In this document: piece by piece, positions 38,571-50,752 of the stretch
Layout: the number at the start of each line of letters is the position of its first letter
How positions within the stretch are numbered: position 1 is the stretch's first letter
Assembly: GCA_963691815.1 (NCBI GenBank)
Contig: OY829657.1
Span: forward strand, 19,795,853-19,859,852
Length of the DNA: 64,000 nt
Direction of reading: 5' to 3'
Source: Echiichthys vipera
Taxonomy: Eukaryota > Chordata > Actinopteri > Perciformes > Trachinidae
Notes under the pieces: model-generated
Databases searched by the model: none
Told to the model about the DNA's origin: nothing
What the model saw: the letters and a program-made list of their open reading frames with translations, nothing else
Position numbers and translations under genes: made by a program

Positions 38571-39498
38571 CGGTCCATTGATCGTGCTCTAAGCGCGGCA
38601 GCCGGCAGTGAGGTAATGGATGATGCTGCTGGAGAGCTCTCTGAACCCCCTGACCTCTGCTGGCTTGACTGACAGAGCAGGGAGTGGATCAGAAAGCAGA
38701 TAGGGTTAGAGGGTTAGCTACATACCATACATCCCAAAGACAAACAGTGTCAGAGCTTAGAGACAAGAGCCACCAATTTAATTCAATTGTTATCCACAGG
38801 GTCCGGGGCAGAACTTGGGGGGATAAAGAGATGAAATGAAAAAGACGTGGGAGGAGGATTGATTGAAATTATAGGACGGAGAAGATAAGAGATGGTCCGG
38901 TGAGAGAATGGTGGGATTTGCTTTTGTGGGTCAAAATGTGTCAGTGGTTGAGTGATCTTCAAAATATGGATTTCAATCAGTTTTACCCCCACAGGAATCG
39001 CCCAGAGCGATGCCATGAAATATGCTTTTTCATAACGCAGAGTGTCAGTGTAGAAAGCCCGCCAAAGTGCTGTTTGTCTATTTGGATCTGAGGCTGGAGG
39101 CAGAGCAGCCACCCCTGAAGATGTGTTGATATTGCCAGCTCATGTTTCCCAATGTTTCTCTGTCATTCCCACTGAGGCAGACCACAGAGACAGTCCCACA
39201 GTGGCCTCCGTCCCAACCACAACCATCTTACATTCTCCGCCAGAGCATAATTGGGGAAATAATCCTGCATCAAGGAGCCACAATCACCCCCCAATCTCCC
39301 TAAAAGTGTCCCAGTTGTCCGCTGCACCACCACTGAACAAGACTCGCATGTGTGATCACAATGCTCTAATGGTTTCTATGATTTACAGTCACACAGTAGA
39401 CACGATGGCTGTTACATCTGGCTCTGGTGTTACTCTCTTAGCTATCGCCACATCTCCATTCAAGCAGCAGTGTGGGAAGTCAGACACCCTGTAAGCAG

Positions 39499-39499
<1 letters not shown>
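38571..39499. other. Intergenic, no gene seen
   Basis: Open frames in this stretch (38783-39112 minus, 39123-39494 plus) show no recognisable domain. Confidence 0.45.

Positions 39500-39594
<95 letters not shown>
39500..39594. repeat. (CA)n microsatellite, 95 bp
   Basis: Pure CA array. Confidence 0.97.
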
Positions 39595-39596
<2 letters not shown>

Positions 39597-40755
39597 CAGG
39601 AGGTGTAAGGTATGTCAACTGGGTAGGGGATGAACTCAGCCAAAGAAACATTTCACATGGTAAAAGTTTTAACCGTACATCTGCTGTAAATCAAAACGAA
39701 TACTTGTTTAACTTTTTTGTTCTGCATACAGAGAATGCTTCCCTCCCTCTGGGGACTATTACAATACAGATTTTCAAACCACCAAAGCAGTACCAAAGCT
39801 ATTCCAGTCCCATTCCACCGGTGCAGCCAATCTTGGAGGAAATGAGAGCACCACATTTACTTTTTGCTGAGCTCAAGATTTTCCTACATGTCTAAAGAAA
39901 GAAACGGCATCTCGAGAAGAGAGGGAAGTGATGACAGTGAACTTGCTCCAGAGGAAACTTTACTTTACTTGCGTCAGCTACTGCCGTCTCATTTGAGTGG
40001 ATTTCCTCTTGTTTTTTTGTGTTTAGACCGTCCGTGGTTGGCCATAGTTGTCTGCGTTGATTGGTGTGAAGTGGTGGAGTCCGGAGCAGCACACTTATCC
40101 TCTATTGATCTACAGATGGCTGTCCTGTAGGGTTGCTCAATCACAGCACAGCATAGGGATAAGCCTGTGAATGTTCTCATTCGTCCAGGTCATCGTTATC
40201 CTCAAAGCAATTTCAGTCAAAAACAACTGGACTGGTTGTTTGTCTAGGAATGTCCTTGGAGCTCTGTATGGTGTGAAATTGTAGCATTTCTCTTGCAGTG
40301 TGCATCATATTCTTGCATTTTATTGCAGAAAGTGACATAGACTCAGTCCAAATGGACTGAGGGCTGAGGGCTGAGGGCAGTCCAAATCCACAATTCATTC
40401 AGTCCACGAGACTCTCTGCAAGACTTCCAGAGAGTGTGCTTGGGGTGCAGACTTTAATTGTCCACAATTCACTGCAATATTGACGTGCCGCTGTAGTTTT
40501 TCCAATTACACAATTATAAATGTGTAAAACTACCACTGTATTAAAATGTTAGGCTACTTGAATCATAGGCCAGAAATAATATTAAACTACTATGGTACAG
40601 AAATAAGCCAATTAAATTAATCTCATTATTGCAGCATATCCTTAAAAGCTGTGCAGTTTCATACCAAATACCCTGTGGCTGAAAAATAACAAGTTCTGCA
40701 GTGATCGCTGTTTACATGATTGAACTGTGTACAATATTTCCACAACAAAGATTAG
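39595..40755. other. Intergenic, no gene seen
   Basis: The open frame 39864-40130 lacks start, splice or motif support. A short direct repeat gggctgagggctgagggc lies at 40360-40378. Confidence 0.45.
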
Positions 40756-41010
40756 GTGCGTTTCAACTATGGTCGAATACCCAGAATGAGGCGGGTCTAT
40801 CTTGCCAAAAACGCCCCTAATTTGCATGAGAGTCGCTCAGGAGGCCGTTTGACCAGGTAGAAAATGACAAACGGCCGCTCAAACCCTGAGAGAAGCCTGG
40901 TTGCTGATTGGATGTAGCTCTCAGCGGGATGTGACGTGTGGTAGTACAGATGCCACAACAACACGGCGAAGTAGAGTCTCTCACTCTATAGGGCTAGTGG
41001 AAACACGACT
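40756..41010. mobile_element. Putative short MITE
   Basis: The left end has gtgcgtttcaacta. The right end is the reverse complement of gtcgtgtttccacta. The interior is GC-richer than its flanks and non-coding. The target duplication is not clear, so the ends are approximate. Confidence 0.35.
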
Positions 41011-41510
41011 ATTGAGATCAGCAGCTTTGTGGTTTCTTGTGCACTCACAGACTTGACATGATTACCGTAAACACGTCACAGTACGTCAGACTGAAGATGA
41101 AGGCTCCAAATCCGCAAGTCTGGAGGGTGGACATTTGGATTCAGCATAGATTTTATATTTTAAAGTCAAACTGTAATTTTAATTCTAACTCTTAGTGTAA
41201 GGAAATATGATTATGATACTGCAGTTGAGGAGGATAAAACCATTTTTGGACATGTTTGTGGAAACAGCGTCTTAGCTTTTATTGTCTCTGGGGTTGTTTC
41301 CCGTCATATTTCCCTGATATTTGAGGCGTTGTTGCCAAAAGATGTGCTGTCAACTTCTGGTGCACTGCTGACTGGTGCACATCATACTGCCTTATTATAA
41401 ATCTTACGACTTTTCTTGGCGAGACACGCCCTGCATAAGCAGCTAAGTCATTAGGCAGATGGTTAAAGTTAGACACTGACCTTGAGTAGTTAGGTTCAGG
41501 ATAAAAAAAA

Positions 41511-42437
41511 GTTGAATTCCTGCACATTCCTGTCTAAGGGCGTGATCACACTATCCTCCCGGACCGAGACCCGGACTTTAGGGTACTTGTCCCCCCTCCC
41601 TCTCCCCCCCGCGCCCCAGCCCCGTTTGTACTCACACTACCAGGGCCTCGGCCAATACTTCTTGCTGTCCATACGCCTTCAAGCCGTAACACGTCACACG
41701 CATTGATCGCGTGTGTGGCTTTGTTTACAAATCTTTCCACAGACCTCGGAGTTTTTGTGCGTCTTGTCGACTGTTTTTGAATATTTTCATCCGACCAAAT
41801 CTGCAGTAAACACAACGTGAACCTTTCACCACCATTGTTGTTGTTGTTAAATGTCCGCGCATGGTCCGTCCTTCTATTTACATGTCCGAACAGGCGGACA
41901 TAACGCTACTGCCGTAGGGCTCGTGCTCGTGCGCGTGCACGTGCGCACGCTCGTGCTCGTACATGTGCAAACGGCTCCGCTAAAGCCCACCTCTTTCAAG
42001 CGGGCCGTGGCGGCCCAGCTGGCCCCAGTTGAGCGCGGAGCGGGTGCGCTCACACTACTTAAAGGTACTAGACTTTAGCTGAAAAACCGGTTTTGGCCGC
42101 GGCCAAAAGGATAGTGTGAGCACGCTGTTACTTGCAAAAATAGCTTAATAAATAGCAACGTTTCGGTTATGAGCCATCTTGAAATGTATCTATGATGATT
42201 AGTGGATATGGTGCGTCTATGGTGCGTCTTATCCTCTGTTGATCAATGCTGTCTATTTAGATTTCATGTGTGCGAAGGCGATTGCTGGGATTGACTGCAA
42301 ACTTGCAGCCGCTTCCTATTTAAGATGACCTCTAATTCATTGATAACTGTTTGACCGATGAAGGTCTAGTACCGAAACATTGCTATTTATTAAATTATTT
42401 TTGCAAGCAAGACAGTGTGCAGGAATTCATTTTTTTG
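41511..42437. mobile_element. Outer DNA element with long inverted repeats, split by an insertion
   Basis: The right terminal inverted repeat (42372-42432), read in reverse, is tgaattcctgcacactgtct followed by tgcaaaaataatttaataaa and tagcaatgtttcggta. The left copy is present in two pieces: tgaattcctgcacattcctg at 41513 ending at 41535, and cttgcaaaaatagcttaata followed by aatagcaacgtttcggt at 42130-42167. The 594 bp between the pieces is a second element. The interior between the arms has no transposase. Confidence 0.75.
41536..42129. mobile_element. Inner GC-rich DNA element inserted in the outer element's left arm
   Basis: The left end is gcgtgatcacactatcct. The right end (reverse) is gcgtgctcacactatcct: 18 bp with one mismatch. 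The interior is CpG-rich (gcgcgtgcacgtgcgc and gcggccaaaa-type sequence), unlike the surrounding AT-rich DNA. The chance frames inside (41546-41815 minus, 41851-42078 plus) are not recognisable proteins. No unambiguous target duplication is visible. Confidence 0.65.
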
Positions 42438-43502
42438 GACTTACTCTTTCATGTTACCTCTCCTATACGCGCCTGTCTTAAGTTACGGATGTGCTAAGTA
42501 TCCCTTCTGTTTAGGTTCAGGATGGCCCAAAGGTCAGAACAAGCAAGAATGGACGGACGTGTCATGAAAAGAAAGGCGTATTCAGACTATGAATGAATTT
42601 AAGATATCTATTTAAAGGATTTAAATAAGTGAGAACCCATAGTTCTGATATGTTTGTAATCAGAAAGAGGAAGCTAGCAAACAGCTAACTAGCTTCCACT
42701 CGTCGGAATTAGGAGAGTGGGTTTCTGACTTCTGTTCGACGATCTGACAGACAGACAGGCAGCTTAAGCTTCAAACGATTGGGTGGCAAATCTGACTGAC
42801 ATTTCAGACTTAGCATTGCTAATGAGCACAATTTTATGGCACAGTCTATTTTAATATTTTCATAAAGACCTTATAGCGCTGATTATGTACCATTCACAAT
42901 TTAAGATGTTTGTCATTTCACATTTAACACAGATGACTCATTGTTCTGTTAAAAGTTAGAAAGTGAAAGTTCATTAGCATTCTGGTGTTTGTCTAGGATG
43001 CAGACCGTTTTTCTGTGTAATTACAAGTCTGCATTCACTGGATTACTTTCTGTGATTAAAGGAATAATTAGGAAATGGAACAAGCTAAATATATGACAAA
43101 ACAATAACTGGCAGCCTATTTTTTCTTTTCTGTTTACATTTAGCAATGAATAAACTGTTTCCCGTCAGGTTTAAAAACAGCTGGGGACAAGTTTTGTGTG
43201 TGTGTCTGTGTGTGTTGTGCTCATTTGCATTATGAGCTAAATGAAGAGTTGATGGGAAGCTGGTTTTGGCCTGCTTGTGCCCTTCCTTTTTCTGCACGAG
43301 ATGAGAAGTCACCGCTGTGTTCAGGAGCAGAATAGTTTAGCGGCGGAAAAGGTGCCGTTGCCTGTCACAGAATTGAAAACACACACTCAGATAAAAGCAC
43401 ACTTACACATATACAGAGTTGTGCAGCATAAATTTAAGACTAGCCATGTTTTGGAATGCAATATGGCAAATTGTTGACCTGACATTTATGGAAATATAAG
43501 CT
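42438..43502. other. Intergenic, no gene seen
   Basis: No supported exon or RNA gene. Confidence 0.45.
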
Positions 43503-44259
<757 letters not shown>

Positions 44260-44403
44260 CTTCAATTCAATTTCATTTAGTGCCAAATCATAACAAAAGT
44301 TATCTCAGATCACTTTACAGAGTAGATGCAGACCACACTCTATGACTTATTCATGATTTACAGCATTAAACCCAAATCAAACCCAAACCCAACAATTCCC
44401 CCG
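44260..44403 (+). repeat. Interspersed repeat (ttcaattcaatttcattta family)
   Basis: Starts acttcaattcaatttcattt and agtgccaaatcataac, then aaaagttatctcagatcact, agatgcagaccacactct and cccaacaattccccc. I recognise it as a common fish repeat; this copy is truncated. Confidence 0.6.
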
Positions 44404-47400
44404 TAGTATTTTCTTTACTTTACTTTTCCTTCATTGCCATCACCAGATCAGCAATTTAATACTTTCAATACTTGCAAAACTAATCTCAAGCCTCAATAGC
44501 TTCAGCTGTATCTTTGTTTCGTGCTAGTTAGCAAATGTTATTATGCTAAATGGTAAAAGTAAAAATGATACTAGCTTGACATCAGTATGTTCATTTGTCT
44601 GTATGTCTGTCTATGTGTCTGTTACTTTTGACTAAACTAGTCACTGTGCTGTATTTTAACCCTTGACAATGGTTCATGTTTCACATAAAAATGTTATTTT
44701 ACCAAGTTAGAGAAGTTTTACTAACTATGCTAATTACTTTCTTCAATTGACCTACCTAGAGATTGAACACAGGGAGAAGCAGAAGTATCTTAAAATGTTT
44801 AAGTCTCTTTGTTTTTATCTCCACCAATTCAGCATCACAATGAAGCACAAGTCGTGGACGAGTTTAGAAGAGCTGACTTTAATCTATGACTTCAGTAGAA
44901 GTCTCCTTAGTGTGCATGGATAACGTCCTCTGAATTGGTTACTGATTAGCATCCAATGTGCTTTTACGCAACCATGCGTTTTATCCAAAGCCCCTTTCAG
45001 CACCAGCTTACACGACTATTGAGAACACCCTAGCATGTATAATAGATTTATCACTTGAGATGGATGCTTTTGAAATAGACATTTGGACAAGAGGGCAGAC
45101 AGTGTGTCACTCTGCTTATTTCCTAGCTGACCCTCTGATGAGCCTAGAGATGAAAAAAAGATCATAATAAAACATTTTACGTAAGAAGGAGATTGTACAG
45201 GATTATGTCGGTGGCATATTTACATAGCCTTGCACATAAACACACTGTTAGCAGTGGAGGAAAACAATGCAACAAGGCCTCACGCACAGATGTGATTTGT
45301 GTCAACCAGTAGTAGACCAAGGTTTTAATTCTGCTAATGACTAAAACTTGTCCGGCTCTTCTGTGGCCTTTACCATGGCTCCGTTCTGCCAGAGGTCACA
45401 GTCTGAGGACGCACTCATCAGTAGGCTGCTAGTTTCAGCGGCTGTTTTGGCTCTGATGAAAAGAGAGATGAAAGGAAGGGGGAAGGAGAGTGTCTTGTTT
45501 CCTCCCCGCCAGCAGAGGAAATACTGCTTGAGCAGGGGTGTGGGAACGCCAAAGCCAACAGCAATGGGCTCAGTGGGGCGCCGAAGGCCTCCTTGGCAGG
45601 ATGCAGGCAAAGGGGATTGTGGGAAATTACACGGGATTAGAGCGGCCGTCTAATGCCCTCATCCAGCGGGACATTTTCATCAAGAAACAGGGCTGTTGGA
45701 CAGGCACAAAGAGAGCGAGAGAAGCCTCAGCCAACCCTTTTTTTCCTGCTCCATAGGATTAGACCTTGCAGAAACCTCCGTTCTTCTTCTTTGTGTCACT
45801 TTTGCAAGCTGGCACCTCTTTGAGCCGTGCACACGGAGAGAGAGGGGGAGACAATATAAAAGAGGGGAGCAATGATACTGACACGTCCTGCTGTTTGAGT
45901 TGTGATTGGGTTTGCGGGCCTCCACTACTACTATACCTTGCTTTTCCTTCCACTCTCCATCACTCCACATGGGGTTTGCAACATGGTTTTGAGTCTTGGG
46001 AAGTCCCTTGTCCCCTGCACAGCTCCCCCTGAATAATGAGAGTTTAATCTCAGGCACTGAACTCATGGGGCAAGTGTTTTTGAATTGGTTCTTCATTCCT
46101 AAAACTACCATTTCCTCTTCTGGTGTAAAGAGAAAAGAAAGAACCTGACCAAGAAATGAATATCCTAAATTACTTTATAAAAAAAAAACTTTATTTGACA
46201 AGTTGGGTAAATGCACAGTCTTTGTCTTTGTTGGTTAAGGATGAATATCTGTGCCATGATACATTAAAGGCATGTAGCAGATTAGAAAAAATCACTTTAC
46301 TGGTAAATAGTGGTGCACTTAAAGTTGAAGTTATGTACTTGTACCACACAGAGGTCATAGGGAGGTTGACAGGGTGGATGGTGGGCCTTTTAATGTCGGA
46401 GACTGTTTTCCGTCCTACATCCCTTACGCTCTTAGATTTAAGCTATTAAGACACATAGTAGTGGTCCAACCATTTCAGTATGTGGCTGCTGCATGCTGGA
46501 ACTGCCTGCTTTCTTTTCTTCACTGTGTCCTTCACTTTTCAGTGTGTACAACCAAGTGCAACGCCATGCTTGCCTTTGAGGAGCACCCTTGCTCCTCTCT
46601 ATGATGGAAAGCTTTTTACCGCACCTTAAAATGCGGCTGTTTAGAACAACTTCTTTCAGACATTTTTGGAGGGCATCTCGTACAAAATGGTTTGTTTCAA
46701 GTATGCCCCAGCCTTTATGACTTTTATACTTTTTGCAGACGTCTTTGTGGTTGAGTTAATTAGAATATTCCCTCATTATGTTGATGAAAAACATTTTTCA
46801 AAAAGTATTTGCTATTGCATGTAATTGGTATATAAAACTAATTTTTAGGCAACTTGTGGACAGTCCCTGGCGATGCTTGTACCCTGTTCTTTTGATTGAT
46901 CGGTCAAAATGTTCCACTAGTCAGTGCTTTCTCCTCATATGAACCGCCTGGTCTATGAGGTAAGAGAGTCCATAAAAGTGACAAAAAGAGCTAAATCCCT
47001 GCTGCTTTTAAAGACATGCTGTAAAAGCAGATGTCTTTACTGCCACTTTACTCATCCTAATGATTCAAGACATTTTAACATACAGAGAAGACGGGAGCAA
47101 AAGAAGCAATCCTCAGCATGCAATCGTATGGTTGGCAAGGGAGGAAAAACAGGAAGCCGCTGTCTTTATAAGGCAAAATAAAACCTTAATGGTCTTTTTA
47201 ATATTTGGATTCCCCGGTGCTGCCTACTCTGGCATGCATTTCCCCCTTGGCTTGCCTGGACCTATCCTCTATTGGCCTCTGTTGAATGCTGTGGGAGAAG
47301 CCAGTGAGAAGCCATTCACTAACCTTGTAGTGGTTTACATGCCCATTAAATCAGGCTTAAACAATGCCTATATAGACATGACTGCTTTGTGTAATTAGTC

Positions 47401-49891
47401 GTGGAGGGATAATTGCAAGGTCACTGAGTGTTATTGTGCGCAATCTGATTAAAAAGACTTGGTTTCTGGCAGGCCGCTAACTAATAACATGTTAGACCTT
47501 GAGAAATAATGAATTAATAAGGCTTTGTAGAGATATTCAACAAAGCATTTAATGGTAACCTTTCACATGCTTTTAAGTCTTTACATCTCTTAAATCACTA
47601 CATCTTACAATTTAACCAGCTTTTTAAATTAGTTACATCAGAGGATCAGATTATGTTTCATCCCTCTGGATGAATAAAATGTATTCCAATTCCTCTGTTT
47701 CATTCTCTCTCTCTAAAAAATGTTCTGAAAGTTACATTTTGAGCCATAAAATTGCACTTTCTTCTACCTAACTACCCTGCTAATGACAAATAGCAAAATC
47801 CAAAACTGCATTTGCCAACTGATAAAAGAGGCTACTGTTGCTAATGTTGAATTGAAGACTGAATGTGCCTCACTTTTTGCACTCATCATTTCCCTTTAAC
47901 ACATTCTGCAATACTTTTCTTTTTTTACACTTAACCAAACACCAACACAACACTGCCCCAATGTGTGACTTTAGATTAGAGAAGCCAACTTTCATTTCTG
48001 TCATTATGTGTGCTACAATTATATACCACCGATGTACTACTAACATGTCACAGGACTCATCTGCAGGTGTTCTCTGGCCACAGAATCACATGGCTGCAGC
48101 TCACTGTGCTCGGAGCGGCTGCTGAAGCTTCCCTAGACATTGCATGGGAGCTTGCTGCAGGCCGCACTTCACCTGCTGCTTGGTATGCTGAGATATTGCA
48201 CCATTCAAAATGCAGTCAGAACTAAAGATTCACACCTCCACCTCCTGGAGAACATAGATGTAAGGGGCCCTGTCACTGCAGTAAAAAGGAAACTTGATTT
48301 TTTTCTATTTTGTTATTAGAATCTAGAATCTAAAAAAAAAATGTTTTAAAATGCAGCTAGTGAAATGTATTAAAATGAATCTGGTACTGTTTATAGTAAG
48401 CTACGTCTCTTTAAGGGCATTCAGTTAAATACAGCACATCCCGTAAAGCTGTACTTTTAACACCACAGATAGCATGCTGCAACTGCCAACCAACACAAAC
48501 TCTGGGTCACATGATTCTGGTTAACTAATCCTTCCAAGAATCAAAAAGTGCAGGCGGCAGGACTTTCCAAAGCAGAACACCACTAATATGGAATAGCCAC
48601 AAATAAGGACAGGGTACAGGCAGTCTCAAACTTGAACCAAAAGACTGTGGTTCTCCTCTGTCTCCTCAGGACTCAGTAACAGCGCGATCCTTCTGCTCGA
48701 CCCCACCCTGCATGTCTCCCCTGTCTCCAGAAAGCTTAGAGCAAGCGCTGTACAAACAGTGATGGATACTGTAGCTTGTTTTTTATGATGCATAACAAAA
48801 GTGATCAGTCAAAGAGCTAATTATTCTTTTTGAGAAGTGCGAGGAGGGACGGCAGGCTTTGTCAGGAAGCATTTTTCATTTTTTGTTTGAACTCAACCTC
48901 AAGTAACCCGAGGCCGGCAGAGGGAAGAAAGTGTGGTGGTTTCTGTGTGTATTTGCCACAAATAACACGTGGTTCTACTACTTTGTTTAAGTATCTCTAT
49001 AAGCCTTTCTCAGTTTTCTGGTTACATCAGTTTCCCCACCACAAAACCAACGTGTTCAGCCATAACACACACAATGTGCCAAGCGTAAAGCAGCCGTAAA
49101 TTAAACAGTGGAACTTGAGAAGTATTTTGCTCTGCCACGTTTACGATATCAACCATTTTAATCTCAAACATACCTCAGTTCCAACACCTTTCATCTACAG
49201 CCCCCTCTGACACTGGGGGAGTTTCACACATTCAACTAAAGACTGTCATTAAATGCTGCTTTGCATTGCTGCTGAGCAACTGAGTCACATTTGTGCAACA
49301 ATCTCGAGACAGGAAGTGGCCCACACAGCAGTGACTTTGGGAGGATAAAGTTCATTGGTATGGTTACTATGGAGATGTTTATCAGTTGTCCAACCAGGAT
49401 GTTAAAGTCAAATAAAAAGTCATAAATGAGCATAAAAATTAAATTGAAATCAATACTGGGGAGTCTGAAATGGTTGCAGTGGACAGTAAGTAACCATAAC
49501 AAACATTAGCACAGTAACTTCACACACAGCCACCAGTGAGTGCACTAAATATTCAACTTGTCCAGTGAAAAATCAACAGTGTGGCAACAGCTGGCAGGCT
49601 GTTTGTACTGCCCTGACAACAGTCAAGCTCTACAAACAATGCTGCAGTACAGCCGCTGCCCTACAACTCACACTGACACACTCATGCACCCCACCAGTTC
49701 ACTTGTTTGCATTCCCTGCTGCATGACATCACCGCCCAGGGGTCAAAACACAGCGAGCCGATTGGCTGGCTGTGGCGGAATTGCTGATCAGGTCCAAAGA
49801 TCACAAAGTTGTGCCAAGAGGTGACATCAGCGTGTGGAGCTTAACCAATGGCTGAGAGATGCCTGGATGACTCTAAAGCAACATCCTATTT
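44404..49891. other. Intergenic, 5.5 kb, no gene seen
   Basis: Open frames near 45.35-46.1 kb and 47.06-47.4 kb have no domain I can name. The 47.2-47.45 kb segment is unique-looking with short mixed AT/GC blocks, as often seen in conserved non-coding elements, but conservation cannot be judged from one sequence. Confidence 0.35.
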
Positions 49892-49895
49892 ACAC

Positions 49896-49959
<64 letters not shown>

Positions 49960-49961
49960 AA
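49892..49961. repeat. (CA)n microsatellite
   Basis: About 70 bp CA array with CG and AA interruptions. Confidence 0.95.
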
Positions 49962-50616
49962 AGCAGCTTTCCGCGAATGCGACGTGCGATGTGGCCCTTC
50001 ACTCCATCCAGCTCATGTGTAGAAGAGGATGTGAAGCAGCTGAGAGTTGAGTCATAAATAAAAAATGTGCTGTGGTTGAGCTTTGGGTCTCTGTTTCTTA
50101 TTGACTCTTACTTCCACTGTTTATGATGACTTGACAGTATGAGGGGTGTGTTTTCACCCCTTTAACACATGTGTATAGTTTGTGTATGACTGTTTTGATT
50201 GCTTTGCCAAAGAATACTTTTTAAAAGCAGGCAGATTATCCGCCCACATTTCATATCACACATCACATAAGTGTATTTCCCCAAAACACCTTTTGTTTTA
50301 CTACTTCACCTTTTTTGACATTTAGGAAGCAAGCCAACCAGCAAATACCCTTCTTTGACCCTTCTTATTATGGGCCTTACCTCTAAAATGAAATTTTAAA
50401 ACAACAACAGTGATGCAAAGTTAACTTTTTCTTTTTAAATGTTCTTAAACATAACATAACATAAACTAATGAAAACATAATGAATATTTTATTCCATTCT
50501 AAATCCTACACACTGGCCCTTTAAGTAATTATATCTCATTTTGTTTAAGCCGCATAAAAAACACACACTTTTTAAGCATAAATCTACATTGTGGGGTGTG
50601 AGGGGAATACACTGAA
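49962..50616. other. Intergenic, no gene seen
   Basis: AT-rich, nothing recognised. Confidence 0.45.
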
Positions 50617-50649
<33 letters not shown>

Positions 50650-50653
50650 GTGT

Positions 50654-50694
<41 letters not shown>

Positions 50695-50707
50695 CATGCG
50701 TGCGTGC

Positions 50708-50751
<44 letters not shown>

Positions 50752-50752
50752 A
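50617..50752. repeat. Compound (TG)n/(TGCG)n microsatellite
   Basis: About 136 bp. TG runs are interrupted by a CGTGCATGCGTGCGTGCGGG core at 50690-50709, which is alternating purine-pyrimidine throughout. Confidence 0.95.

Noticed and set aside
41546..42078. GC-rich open frames on both strands
   Set aside because: They lie inside a non-autonomous DNA element; open because the CpG-rich core has few stops.
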